From: Porphyrobacter sp.
GTDB taxonomy: Bacteria; Pseudomonadota; Alphaproteobacteria; Sphingomonadales; Sphingomonadaceae
DNA length: 64,000 nucleotides
NCBI GenBank assembly: GCA_027533455.1
Contig: JAPZUC010000002.1
Coordinates: forward strand, 558,001 to 622,000
Direction: 5' to 3'
The translations under genes and the position numbers were made by a program. Of the stretch, positions 1 to 9,910 are shown piece by piece. The notes under the pieces were generated by a model that was not told where the DNA came from, did no database searches, and worked only from the letters and a program-made list of their open reading frames with translations. The first letter of the stretch is position 1. Each line of letters opens with the position of its first letter.

Positions 1-664
1 ACTCATCGAGGCCCTCGTCACCCGAGACGATCAGCGACTTGCCCGTGCCAAGCCGCGCCATCGCGCCCGCATAAATCGGCACATAGGCGGGCCGCGCGAT
101 GCCGATCAGCTGGCTTTTCACTTTTGCCGGATTCGAAAGAGGACCCATCAGGTTGAAGATCGTGCGCTGGCCGATCCGCACCCGGATGGGTTGGATGCGC
201 GCCATCGCGGGGTGGTGGTTCTTGGCAAAGAGGAAGCAGATGCCGATTTCGGCGAGCGTCTTTTCCGCTGTGCGACCGGCGGCGTCCATGTCGAGGCCGA
301 GGGCTTCCAGCGTGTCCGCCGCGCCCGCCTTGGAACTTGCCGCGCGGTTGCCGTGCTTCGCGACCGGCACGCCGCAGGCCGCGACCACGAGGCTTACGGC
401 GGTGGAGACGTTGAGGGTGTGGTGCCCGTCGCCGCCTGTGCCGCAGACGTCGATCGCGCCGTCAGGGGCCTCGATCGGGATCAGCCGTGAGCGCAGCGCC
501 CGCGCAGCGCCGGCGATTTCATCCGCAGTCTCCCCGCGCGCCGACAGGGCGACGAGAAAGTCGGCGATCTCCTGCTCCGACGGCGCACCGTCGAGGAGCA
601 CGCCGAATGCCGCCTCCGCCTCTGCTTCCGAGAGCGGCGTGGTCACATCAGGGAGCATGCTCAT
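1..664 (-). CDS. trpD: Anthranilate phosphoribosyltransferase, 3' end cut by window
   Basis: TrpD transfers the phosphoribosyl group of PRPP to anthranilate, the second committed step of tryptophan synthesis, in the cytoplasm. The translation, read by hand on the minus strand, has an N-terminal helical region, then the PRPP-binding GTGGDGHHTLNVST loop, a KHGNRAASSKAG segment and a FNLMGPLSNPA segment, all typical of the family. The first ATG overlaps the trpG stop as ATGA; a second in-frame ATG lies at 658-656. About 221 codons are visible of a usual ~330, so the C-terminus lies outside the window. It is the last visible gene of the ppiD-trpE-lipoprotein-trpG-trpD run. Confidence 0.95.
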   Translation of the reverse strand, partial: MSMLPDVTTPLSEAEAEAAFGVLLDGAPSEQEIADFLVALSARGETADEIAGAARALRSRLIPIEAPDGAIDVCGTGGDGHHTLNVSTAVSLVVAACGVPVAKHGNRAASSKAGAADTLEALGLDMDAAGRTAEKTLAEIGICFLFAKNHHPAMARIQPIRVRIGQRTIFNLMGPLSNPAKVKSQLIGIARPAYVPIYAGAMARLGTGKSLIVSGDEGLDE

Positions 665-1272
665 GCGGTCGGCCTTGCGGGGAGCACAGGCTCCAACCCG
701 CACAGCCGCACGAAATTGGCGAGCAAAGCATGGCCATGCTCGGTAGCGATGCTCTCGGGGTGGAACTGCACCGAGTGGATCGGGAGGGTCGCGTGACGGA
801 AGCCCATGACGCTGAGGTGATCCGCGCCAGGTGTTTCCGCGTGGGCATTCGCGATCAGCTCTGCGGGCACATTCACCACTTCGAGGCTGTGATAGCGCGT
901 CGCGATGAACGGCGAGGGCAGGCCAACGAACACCCCCGTCCCGTCATGCGTCACCGGCGAGGTCTTGCCATGCATCAGCCCGCCGCGCTGAACTGTCCCG
1001 CCGAAATGCTGACCGATTGCCTGATGGCCAAGGCAGACGCCCATCAAGGGCTTTCCTGCGTCGGCACAGGCCGCGACCAGATCGAGGCTGATGCCAGCCT
1101 CATTCGGCGTGCAGGGGCCGGGCGAGATCAGGAATCCGGCAGCATTCGTGCGCAAGGCCTCGGCGGCAGTCAGCGCGTCGTTGCGCTCGACGCGTACCTC
1201 GGCCCCCAGCTCCATCAGGTAATGGACGAGGTTGAAGGTGAAGCTGTCGTAATTGTCGATGACGAGGATCAT
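661..1272 (-). CDS. trpG: Anthranilate synthase component II (glutamine amidotransferase)
   Basis: TrpG releases ammonia from glutamine for TrpE to make anthranilate from chorismate. The 203-residue protein begins MILVIDNYDSFTFN, the family's usual N-terminus. It has the class I amidotransferase nucleophile in GVCLGHQAIG and the His/Glu pair in VQFHPES. An in-frame upstream extension exists, but the ATG at 1272 is chosen because of this N-terminus and because it overlaps the stop of the preceding gene as ATGA. Unusually, trpE does not directly precede it: a lipoprotein gene lies between them. Confidence 0.96.
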   Translation of the reverse strand: MILVIDNYDSFTFNLVHYLMELGAEVRVERNDALTAAEALRTNAAGFLISPGPCTPNEAGISLDLVAACADAGKPLMGVCLGHQAIGQHFGGTVQRGGLMHGKTSPVTHDGTGVFVGLPSPFIATRYHSLEVVNVPAELIANAHAETPGADHLSVMGFRHATLPIHSVQFHPESIATEHGHALLANFVRLCGLEPVLPARPTA

Positions 1273-2126
1273 TCTGCCGTTGCCTCTGCCTCTGGCTGTG
1301 TCTTCTCGCGCTTTGTCACCACGATGACCGGGCCGATCCTGCCCTTGTCTAGCCGTCCGGTCGCCGGATCCCACAGCGAGGACACCGCGCCGTCGAGGTA
1401 AAGCGCATTGCTCACCTTCAGCACGTCACGGAAATAGCGGGCGAGCTGGCCGAAGCTGACCGGCGCTTCGGAGATAACGAAATGCGCCTTGCCCGACCCG
1501 TCGACGCCGACCGCGTTGCGGATCGCTTTCGAGGGGCCGTCGTCCTGGATTTCAGGGTGCAGTTTGCCATCCACCAGCAGCATCGGCCCGGACTGGGTGC
1601 CGAACTGCGGACGATCGCCCACGGTGTTGAAGAAGGTGTTGCTCCCCAGCACGTGCCACCCGGCACCGCTGCCGAAGAAAACGCCATTGGGCTTCATGTA
1701 GAAATTGCCTTCTCCGTCCCCACGGTTCAGCTCCTTCAGGCGCTCGCCGTTCTGGACGTAGTAGCCAATCGGCTTGAGGTCATCGCCATACATCCCGCCG
1801 TTCATGGCAAAGGCGATGGTGGAAGGATCGACGCTCGCCGCGAAGGCGGAAAGCGAAGCGAAGGGTTGCTTGTCCGCGCCTAGGTTGGCCATTTCGATGC
1901 GGTGCTGCGCGGGATCGGCCACGCAGTGGGTGAGGGCGACGCTTTCGAAGGTCACGCTCTCGCATGCCGACGGCCCGGCTGTTTCTGCGGGCGCAGTTGC
2001 AGCGGCGAGGGGTTCTTCGGCCTGCGAGCCATCGAACCTGATCTTGGTCACCGCGTCGCCCGCCTGTGGTTCGGAACAGGCGGCAAGGGTCAGCAGCAGA
2101 CCCAAGGTGAAGGCAGCGCGCTTCAT
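1269..2126 (-). CDS. Phosphodiester glycosidase-like lipoprotein (NAGPA/DUF2233 type)
   Basis: A 285-residue secreted lipoprotein. The first ~17 residues form a signal peptide ending in a lipobox (LTLAACSEP), so Cys would be lipidated. The body carries the phosphodiester glycosidase fold marks AFAMNGGMYGDD, FYMKPNGVFF, SGPMLLVDG, RNAVGVDGSG and ALYLDGAVSSL. Family members hydrolyse phosphodiester-linked sugars; the substrate here is unknown. The ATG at 2126 overlaps the trpE stop, and its own stop overlaps the trpG start, so it is translationally embedded between trpE and trpG. A link to tryptophan synthesis is not evident. It may simply use the operon's expression. Confidence 0.85.
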   Translation of the reverse strand: MKRAAFTLGLLLTLAACSEPQAGDAVTKIRFDGSQAEEPLAAATAPAETAGPSACESVTFESVALTHCVADPAQHRIEMANLGADKQPFASLSAFAASVDPSTIAFAMNGGMYGDDLKPIGYYVQNGERLKELNRGDGEGNFYMKPNGVFFGSGAGWHVLGSNTFFNTVGDRPQFGTQSGPMLLVDGKLHPEIQDDGPSKAIRNAVGVDGSGKAHFVISEAPVSFGQLARYFRDVLKVSNALYLDGAVSSLWDPATGRLDKGRIGPVIVVTKREKTQPEAEATAE

Positions 2127-3643
2127 TGTCCGTATCCCGGTTCGCCAGCGACCCGCACCGCCTCGCGCGCGGCGGCGATCAGGGCGCCCGACTTGGCGCG
2201 GCATTCGGCCAGTTCGTAATCGGGGTTACTATCGGCGACGATGCCAGCGCCCGCCTGCACGTGCATCACGCCGTCCTTCACCACTGCGGTTCTGAGTACG
2301 ATGCAGCTATCAAGGCTGCCATCGGGCGCAAAATAGCCGACGCCGCCTGCATAGGCACCGCGCGTTTCGGGTTCGAGTTCGGCGATGATCTCGCAGGCGC
2401 GGATCTTGGGCGCGCCCGATACGGTCCCGGCCGGGAAGCCTGCGAACAGCGCGTCGAGCGCATCCTTCGAGGGATCGAGCTGGCCCACCACATTGCTGAC
2501 GATGTGCATCACGTGGCTGTAACGCTCGATGGTGAAGCTGTCGGTGACTTCCACCGTGCCTGCTGCGGCCACGCGGCCCACGTCGTTACGGCCCAGATCG
2601 AGCAGCATCAGGTGCTCGGCGCGCTCCTTGGGATCGGCGAGCAGGCTGGCTTCGTTGGCGTCATCCTCCTCGCGCGTTCCTCCGCGCGGGCGTGTTCCGG
2701 CGATCGGGCGGATGGTGACTTCGCCTTCTCTCACCCGCACCAGAATTTCCGGCGACGAGCCAACCAGTGCAAAGCCGGGCAGGTCGAGGAAATAGAGGAA
2801 GGGCGAAGGGTTCACCCGCCGCAATGCGCGGTAGAGCGCCAGCGGGGGCAGGGTGAAGGGGCAGGTGAAGCGCTGGGCGAGCACGACCTGGAAGATATCG
2901 CCGGCGACGATGTAGTCCTTCGCGCGCAGGGCCATCGCCTTGTAGTCGTCGGGCGCGATTACCGGCGCGAGGTCGGGCAGGGTATCGGGCACCGTGTCCA
3001 TGAGCGGGGCGGGGGCGGCCTGACCGAGCTGGCTCAGCGCTGCATCGATGCGTTCGCCCGCGCGCTCCACCGCGGCTTCAGGATTGGCCGCCTCCCAGAT
3101 CGGCGCGATGGCGAACAGCGCATCGGTCAGACGGTCGAAGACGAAGATCACCGTCGGCCGCACGAATAGCATGTCGGGCAGATCGAGGTCGCTCTGCGCG
3201 GCGCGTGGCAAAGTTTCGACAAGGCCGATGGTCTCGTAGCCGAAATAACCGACGAGGCAGGCGAGCGCAGGGGGGAGCCCCTCGGGCATCGGGTCGATGC
3301 GGCAGGTTGCGGCAAGTGCGCGCAGTTCCTTGAGGGCATTGCCTGCCAGCGGGCTGAATGCCTCGCGGTTGGTGCGCCAGTCGCGGTTGATCGCGGCAAC
3401 CTCGCCCTTGGCGCGGAACACCAGATCTGGGTCGATCCCGAGCAGGCTGTAGCGCCCGCGCACCTCGCCGCCTTCGACGCTTTCCAGCAGGAAGTCGCCT
3501 CGCCCGGGCACGATCAGCCGCCGCGCGGCGCCAACCGGCGTATCGCTGTCGGCGATGATCCGCCGCCATACCAGCGCCGGCTTGCCTGCGGCGAGCGTGG
3601 CGGTGGCGGCAGCGGCGTTTTCGGGCAATCCTGCTGTGGTCAC
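2123..3643 (-). CDS. trpE: Anthranilate synthase component I
   Basis: TrpE converts chorismate and ammonia to anthranilate. The 506-residue protein has the N-terminal domain with the LLES motif, part of the tryptophan feedback site in this family, so feedback inhibition is likely. The C-terminal chorismate-binding domain shows FQVVLAQRF, SPEILVR, IAGTRPRG, DLGRNDVGRV, FPAGTVSGAPK and GGVGYF. Its stop overlaps the start of the lipoprotein gene as ATGA. Only 12 bp separate it from the stop of the ppiD-like gene upstream, so the whole block is probably one transcript. There is no room for a classical trp leader peptide immediately upstream. Confidence 0.97.
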   Translation of the reverse strand: MTTAGLPENAAAATATLAAGKPALVWRRIIADSDTPVGAARRLIVPGRGDFLLESVEGGEVRGRYSLLGIDPDLVFRAKGEVAAINRDWRTNREAFSPLAGNALKELRALAATCRIDPMPEGLPPALACLVGYFGYETIGLVETLPRAAQSDLDLPDMLFVRPTVIFVFDRLTDALFAIAPIWEAANPEAAVERAGERIDAALSQLGQAAPAPLMDTVPDTLPDLAPVIAPDDYKAMALRAKDYIVAGDIFQVVLAQRFTCPFTLPPLALYRALRRVNPSPFLYFLDLPGFALVGSSPEILVRVREGEVTIRPIAGTRPRGGTREEDDANEASLLADPKERAEHLMLLDLGRNDVGRVAAAGTVEVTDSFTIERYSHVMHIVSNVVGQLDPSKDALDALFAGFPAGTVSGAPKIRACEIIAELEPETRGAYAGGVGYFAPDGSLDSCIVLRTAVVKDGVMHVQAGAGIVADSNPDYELAECRAKSGALIAAAREAVRVAGEPGYGQ

Positions 3644-3655
3644 GTGATCAAGCGC

Positions 3656-5590
3656 TTACTGCTCGCCGGTGAGCTGCTTGCGCACCGCAGCGATGCCGGC
3701 GTCATTGCGGGTCACGCCCAGTTCCTTGCGCATCGCGGCGGTGGCCTGCGCGCGATACTCCTGCGACAGGGCCTGACCCAGCTGCTGGCGGGTCTGCGCC
3801 ACCAGCTGCGGCTCCTTGTCGAGCGGAAGGGTGCTGATGTCTTCGAGATCGACGACATACCAGCCGGCATTGCGCGGCCCCTCGAGCGTCTTGGCCGTGC
3901 CTTCGGCCATGCTGAACATCAGCACCAGCGGCGGCGGGATACGGCCCTGAGACTGAGCAAGCAGCTGGCGGCGTTCAAGGTCGATCACCTCGCGTTCGAA
4001 GCCGGGCTTGTTCTCGGCCACCAATGCTGCGGCCAGCGGCATGCCGCTGCGGACCTTGGCAAGGATGCGTTCGGCGGCCTGCTTGGCGAGGGTCGCGCCC
4101 TGCGCACGCTTCCAGCCGGCGATCGCGCCATCGCGCACCTGCGCCAGCGGCGGGGCCGAAGCTTCCTCGATGCGCGCGACCTCGAACACCACGAATTGCT
4201 TGCCCGCCACCACTTCGGCGAGCTGCGGCGCGCTTTCCTCCATCTGGAACGCGGTCTGGAGCACCGGGGCGAGCTGGGGCACGATCTGGACACCGGGCTG
4301 GCCAAATGCCTGCCCATTGGCGAGCAAGGCGGGCGTGGTCTCGATCTTGAGGCCATAGGCCTTGGCGACATCGGCCAGAGCGGTGCCGCCGTCGATCTCG
4401 CCCTCGATCTCCGCGATCAGGTCTGAGACGCCTGCGGTGCGCTTTTCGGTGGTGAGTGCTTCAGTGATCTCGGGGGTCGCCTGAGCGAGGCTGCGCGCGG
4501 GCAGCCGCTCGATTGTGTCGGCGCGTGCCACATACCAGCCCAGCGTGCCCTGCACAGGCTCGATCACCCCACCTTGCGCGGTCTGGAAGGCGTTCTGCGC
4601 AAAGGCGGCGCCATTGGCAGCAGCCATCGCCGCGCGGTCACGCGCTTCGCTTTTGGAAGAGGTGAAGCCCGCCTCGCGCGCCACGTTTTCGAGGCTCGCC
4701 CCGCCGCGGATCCGGGCGGCGAGCGCCTTGGCGGCGTCCTGCGTGGGGACAACAAAGCTCGTCACCGCACGCTTTTCGCTGGCGGCATATTTGGCGGCAT
4801 CGCGCTTGTAACGTTCGGCCACTTCGGCCGCAGTCGGGATGGCGTTGACCTCGAGCGTGTCCGAACCGAATACCGCGAAGCGCAATGTGCGCCGCTCGGG
4901 CCGGATAAACTGGGTGCGATTGTCGGCATACCAGGCGGCAAGCTGCGAATCGGTGGGATTGGCGGTGGGCGCGTAAGCAGTGCTCGGGATAAGCGCGATC
5001 TCGCCCTTGCGCTTTTCCAGCACCAGCGCGGCATATTGGCGCGCGATCTTTTCGGGAAGCTGCGGCGCTGCGACGGCCGAACGCAGCAATTGCTGTTCCA
5101 GCAGCCCGTCTTCCAGATCGCGGCGGAAGGTCGCATCGGTCAGCCCGCGCGATTGAAGCGCGGCAACATAGGTCTTTTCGTCGAATGCGCCGGTGAGACC
5201 CTGAAAGGCCGGGATCTTCAGAATCTCGCTATTCACAAGATTATCACCTGCGCGCAGGCCATAGGTGCGCGCATATTCGCCCACGGTGTAGCGGTCGATC
5301 AGCTGTTTCACGACCTCGTCGAGCCCGCCTTCGGTAACGAATTTAGCCATCGACAGGGTCGGGTTTTGCGCCCGCACCTGATCGAGCGCGGTATTAGCCG
5401 CGACCGACAGCTCGGTCAGCGGGATCTTCTCGCTGCCCACCACCGCGAGGTTGTCCGTCCCCGAAACCCCGGTGAACTGCGTGTTCGACAGGTCTCCCGC
5501 AGCAAAGGCGAGCGCGATCAGGGCCAGGAAGGCCAGGACCAGCGGCAGGCCGATCTTCGAGGCAAAAAAGCGGCGGAAGAAGGAAATCAT
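3656..5590 (-). CDS. ppiD: PpiD/SurA-like membrane-anchored peptidyl-prolyl isomerase
   Basis: A 644-residue periplasmic folding factor. The start at 5590 gives MISFFRRFFASKIG, followed by one hydrophobic anchor (about residues 15-32, PLVLAFLALIALAFAAG), as in PpiD. It then has a SurA_N-like helical region and a PpiC-type region around the middle (ADNRTQFIRPERRTLRF and KRDAAKYAAS), with a second weaker repeat towards the C-terminus. PpiD-type chaperones sit at the Sec translocon exit and help outer-membrane proteins fold. It is the first gene of the trp run. A ppiD-trpE neighbourhood occurs in other sphingomonads as I recall; the symbol is by similarity only. Confidence 0.88.
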   Translation of the reverse strand: MISFFRRFFASKIGLPLVLAFLALIALAFAAGDLSNTQFTGVSGTDNLAVVGSEKIPLTELSVAANTALDQVRAQNPTLSMAKFVTEGGLDEVVKQLIDRYTVGEYARTYGLRAGDNLVNSEILKIPAFQGLTGAFDEKTYVAALQSRGLTDATFRRDLEDGLLEQQLLRSAVAAPQLPEKIARQYAALVLEKRKGEIALIPSTAYAPTANPTDSQLAAWYADNRTQFIRPERRTLRFAVFGSDTLEVNAIPTAAEVAERYKRDAAKYAASEKRAVTSFVVPTQDAAKALAARIRGGASLENVAREAGFTSSKSEARDRAAMAAANGAAFAQNAFQTAQGGVIEPVQGTLGWYVARADTIERLPARSLAQATPEITEALTTEKRTAGVSDLIAEIEGEIDGGTALADVAKAYGLKIETTPALLANGQAFGQPGVQIVPQLAPVLQTAFQMEESAPQLAEVVAGKQFVVFEVARIEEASAPPLAQVRDGAIAGWKRAQGATLAKQAAERILAKVRSGMPLAAALVAENKPGFEREVIDLERRQLLAQSQGRIPPPLVLMFSMAEGTAKTLEGPRNAGWYVVDLEDISTLPLDKEPQLVAQTRQQLGQALSQEYRAQATAAMRKELGVTRNDAGIAAVRKQLTGEQ

Positions 5591-5836
5591 GACGTAACGG
5601 ATCCCATCCGGGTGTGGCTGGCGCAATGCCGGCAATTCTCGGGCAAGCACCGCGGTTGCCCCGCGGCGCGGTTCGCGCTTTAGAGGCCCTGCGACCGCGC
5701 GGCAACAGGTTCGCATGCGTTTTGACTAGCGTGTCGTCCTCGGCTAGCGGACGCGGCCCCGGACCACTACAGCAAAACACAGAATCAAAGCGCTCCGGGC
5801 CTATCCCTCTCAATTTGCAGGAAGTGCAGACACGTC

Positions 5837-6610
5837 ATGACCCGCCGACCCTATATCGTCGGAAACTGGAAGATGCATGGCACCCGCGCGATGCTTTCCG
5901 AAGCACGCGCGATCGATCGTGCCGCGCAGCGCCACATGAAGGTCGAGGTCGCGATCGCGCCGCCCTTCACGCTGATCCACGCGATTCACCGCGAGGCAGA
6001 GCAGATCGCTGTCGGCGCGCAGGATTGCCACGAAGCCGATGGCGGCGCACACACCGGTGACGTCTCGGCCGCGATGATTGCCGATGCGGGCGCGAAGTTT
6101 GTCATTCTCGGCCATTCGGAACGCCGCCAGAACCACGGCGAAAGCAACGCGCTGGTGCGAGCCAAGGCCGAAAGCGCGCTGGCTGCGGGTCTGCGCATCA
6201 TCATGTGCTGCGGCGAGAGCGCGGAAACGCGCGAATCGGGCAATGCGGTTGCGTTCGTCACCGGGCAGCTCATGGCCTCTTTGCCCCCCGCCGATTCCAT
6301 GCCGGCGGAGGTCGCCGAGCGTCTGACGGTCGCATACGAACCGATCTGGGCGATCGGCACCGGCAATGTCGCAACCACCGAGGATATCGCCGAGATGCAC
6401 GGCGCGATCCGCGCGCTGCTGGTCGATCTGTTCGGCGAGGAGCAGGGCGCCGAGGTGCGCATTCTCTACGGCGGCTCGGTCAAGCCGGATAACGCGGCGG
6501 CGATCTTTGCAGTGCCCGAAGTGGGCGGGGCGCTGGTGGGCGGGGCGAGCCTTACCGCCGACAGCTTCATGGGCATTGCGCTTGCCGCAAGCGAGCCGTT
6601 CGAGAGCTGA
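5837..6610 (+). CDS. tpiA: Triosephosphate isomerase
   Basis: Interconverts dihydroxyacetone phosphate and glyceraldehyde-3-phosphate in glycolysis and gluconeogenesis. The 257-residue length is typical. The N-terminal GNWKMHGT motif carries the catalytic Asn/Lys, GHSERR carries the electrophilic His, AYEPIWAIGTG carries the catalytic Glu and flexible loop 6, and YGGSVKP is the phosphate-binding segment. It is transcribed divergently from the ppiD-trp block across a 246-bp gap that must hold both promoters. An AGGAAG at 5819-5824 is a possible, rather distant, ribosome site. secG follows on the same strand. Confidence 0.98.
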   Translation: MTRRPYIVGNWKMHGTRAMLSEARAIDRAAQRHMKVEVAIAPPFTLIHAIHREAEQIAVGAQDCHEADGGAHTGDVSAAMIADAGAKFVILGHSERRQNHGESNALVRAKAESALAAGLRIIMCCGESAETRESGNAVAFVTGQLMASLPPADSMPAEVAERLTVAYEPIWAIGTGNVATTEDIAEMHGAIRALLVDLFGEEQGAEVRILYGGSVKPDNAAAIFAVPEVGGALVGGASLTADSFMGIALAASEPFES

Positions 6611-6728
6611 CGCAGGCTCCCGTGCCCGTCGCAGGCCCACAGGCTTGCCGCGCGGGCGTCTCGCGCCTACATGGCGCCGATAAATTGCAATCCGGGCGAG
6701 TGCTTCGCCCCCGGCCACGAGATTTTTC

Positions 6729-7094
6729 ATGTCCCTGTTTATCTTCTTTACCGTGATCCAGGCCCTGGTGGCCGCCGCGCTCGTCGCCGTTGTGCTGATG
6801 CAGCGATCGGAAGGCGGCGGGCTCGGCATCGGCTCCAGCCCCGGCGGCGCATTCGGCGCGCGCGGTGCGGCGGATTTCCTGACGCGGACAACGAAGTGGC
6901 TGGCGGTGGCCTTTGTCACCCTTTCGATCCTGCTCGCCGCAATGGCAGCGCGTCAGGGGCAGGTCGGCAATGTCTCGACCACGCTTGAACGCGGCGCGCC
7001 GGCGCCGGCCAAGCCGGATCTGCTGGCCGATCCGGTGCCTGTTCCGGCCCAGCCGGCCCCGGTCGAACAAGCTCCGGCGCAGCCCGCGCAATAA
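6729..7094 (+). CDS. secG: Preprotein translocase subunit SecG
   Basis: SecG is the small membrane subunit of the SecYEG protein-export channel. The 121-residue protein has an N-terminal transmembrane helix (about residues 2-22), then the conserved VLMQRSEGGGLG loop and GGAFGARG, then a second transmembrane helix (about residues 55-75). An Ala/Pro-rich tail follows (from about residue 90, with repeated PAP/QPA), as is common in alphaproteobacteria. No clear Shine-Dalgarno sequence is visible before the ATG. It sits between tpiA and pyrG, a common alphaproteobacterial order. Confidence 0.95.
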   Translation: MSLFIFFTVIQALVAAALVAVVLMQRSEGGGLGIGSSPGGAFGARGAADFLTRTTKWLAVAFVTLSILLAAMAARQGQVGNVSTTLERGAPAPAKPDLLADPVPVPAQPAPVEQAPAQPAQ

Positions 7095-7169
7095 CAATCC
7101 GGCCCGAATGGGAGCGCAAGCCCCTTTCCGACGCCTTAAATCGACGTCGCTGTGGATGGCGCACGTTAC

Positions 7170-7190
7170 GGGCAAGCAATTCGCTTGCCC
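7170..7190 (+). terminator. Hairpin between secG and pyrG
   Basis: A perfect inverted repeat, GGGCAAGC / GCTTGCCC with a 5-nt AATTC loop, lies in the 129-bp gap ahead of pyrG. No T-run follows it, so it may be a weak or factor-dependent terminator, or a structure in the pyrG leader. Confidence 0.4.
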
Positions 7191-7211
7191 CGAATCCCTC
7201 CTGTTGCTTAA

Positions 7212-8858
<1,647 letters not shown>

Positions 8859-9031
8859 GCCGGGGTAGGGTCTGCTCGCGATTGATCGCCCCGAACTTAG
8901 GCTGCGGCACCGCAGCTTGCATCAGGCAAGCATGCAAACCTTTGTATTATGATGCGATCCTGCCTGTCGCATCCTTACAAGTCTTGCAGATTACCCTTGC
9001 GTAACCTTGCCATTCCGCATTAGGGGCGAAG

Positions 9032-9245
9032 CAGAGTTTCAAGGTTTTCTAGGGATTCCGGGGCCAAGGCCTGTCTGACTGCCGCAATCGAAATGCGACA
9101 AATATGACAGTGCCGCCAGCGCAAGGATTCCGCGATAAGAGCTTGTCTGATTTTGTTCGTCTTCTGCGACCCGGACGGATAGGACCAGACAGGGCGACGC
9201 AAGTCGCGGGGGCGGATCGCAAGATCCGCCCCTTTTTCTTTTCCA
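9032..9245 (+). ncRNA. Candidate structured small RNA with tandem internal repeat
   Basis: The ~400-bp gap after pyrG has no credible gene but ends in a textbook terminator (9209-9242). Two imperfect copies of a 72-bp unit sit head to tail. Each has ggattccg (9053-9060; 9125-9132), tgtctga (9072-9078; 9144-9150) and tgcgac (9094-9099; 9165-9170). CCTGTCTG at 9070-9077 can pair with CAGACAGG at 9186-9193, closing a long-range helix, which is followed at once by a GCGAC-GCAA-GTCGC hairpin (9194-9207) and then the terminator stem. A weak promoter may be TTGCGT (8997-9002), 17 bp, TTAGGG (9020-9025). I do not recognise it as RNase P RNA, tmRNA or SRP RNA; 6S RNA cannot be excluded. The 5' end is inferred. 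Confidence 0.55.
9209..9242 (+). terminator. Strong intrinsic terminator
   Basis: A 10-bp perfect stem GGGGCGGATC / GATCCGCCCC with a GCAA tetraloop is followed by TTTTTCTTTT. The T-run is on the plus strand, so it ends a plus-strand transcript (the candidate small RNA). The stem also lies just downstream of the convergent hsp20 stop at 9267 and could help end that transcript. Confidence 0.9.
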
Positions 9246-9266
9246 TTGATCCTTGTGGCAGGCGGC

Positions 9267-9749
9267 TCAGGCCGCGCTTGCGGAGTCCTCACCATCGCCA
9301 GAAGTGGGCACTGCGGTGAGCGTTGCTGTGCCACCAATCGCAATCTTGCGCGGCTTCATCGCATCGGGCACCTCACGCACAAGGTCGATGATCAGAAGGC
9401 CATCGGCCAGGTCGGCACGCTCGACCCGCACGAAATCGGCGAGTTCGAACCGGCGCTCGAAGCCCCGATTGGCGATGCCGACATGGATTAGTTCCTGCCC
9501 TTCCTCGGCCTCATCGCGCTTGCGACCCTGCACCACGAGCAGGTTCTGCTGCGCCGTGATGTCGATATCACCCGGACGGAAGCCCGCCACGGCCAGCGTA
9601 ATACGGTAATTGTCGTCGCCGCGGCGAGAGATGTTGAAAGGGGGGTAATTGTCGCCTGCATTGAGGCGCGCCTGGTTTTCGAGCAGGTCGAACAGGCGGT
9701 CGAAGCCCACAGTGGAGCGGCGATAGGGAGTAAAATCAAAACGCGACAT
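9267..9749 (-). CDS. Small heat-shock protein, Hsp20/IbpA type
   Basis: A 160-residue alpha-crystallin-type holdase that keeps unfolding proteins soluble for DnaK/ClpB. The N-terminus FDFTPYRRSTVGFDRLFDLL is the IbpA-like signature. The alpha-crystallin domain (about residues 36-130) includes YPPFNISRRGDDNYRITLAVAGF and NRGFERRFELADFV, and the C-terminal KPRKIAI holds the I-x-I-like anchor. Upstream is a ROSE-like RNA thermometer that would block translation at low temperature. It is convergent with the small RNA terminator on its 3' side. Confidence 0.95.
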   Translation of the reverse strand: MSRFDFTPYRRSTVGFDRLFDLLENQARLNAGDNYPPFNISRRGDDNYRITLAVAGFRPGDIDITAQQNLLVVQGRKRDEAEEGQELIHVGIANRGFERRFELADFVRVERADLADGLLIIDLVREVPDAMKPRKIAIGGTATLTAVPTSGDGEDSASAA

Positions 9750-9812
9750 GGCAAATCCTCTTCATAGAGCGATCTGGTTCTGACGCGAGCCTGCCGGATG
9801 CAGCGCCCGCCT
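9750..9812 (-). promoter_or_regulatory. ROSE-like RNA thermometer in the hsp20 leader
   Basis: On the minus strand, the 19 nt covering 9773-9755 fold as AUC-G-CUCU / AGAG-GAU with an AUGA loop. The pairing hides the Shine-Dalgarno AGAGGA, which lies 7-8 nt before the hsp20 ATG. The anti-SD strand contains UCGCU with a single unpaired G, matching the U(U/C)GCU signature of ROSE elements, which open on heating. A second, stronger stem upstream (9810-9785: GCGGGC-G-CUGC / GCAG-GCUCGC) fits the multi-hairpin ROSE layout. Structures were folded by eye. Confidence 0.75.
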
Positions 9813-9910
9813 TGCCGCCGTGGTGTTTCCCGAGACTGGCGAAACGCGGCGACTGTGCTTATCTGGTTTGGCGAATGAAGCTTTCAAGACCTTTGGCAAG
9901 AGGGACACCA

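Noticed and set aside
9104-9319. Plus-strand 71-codon frame in the small-RNA region
   Set aside because: It runs through the strong terminator and into the hsp20 3' end, and lacks a ribosome site.
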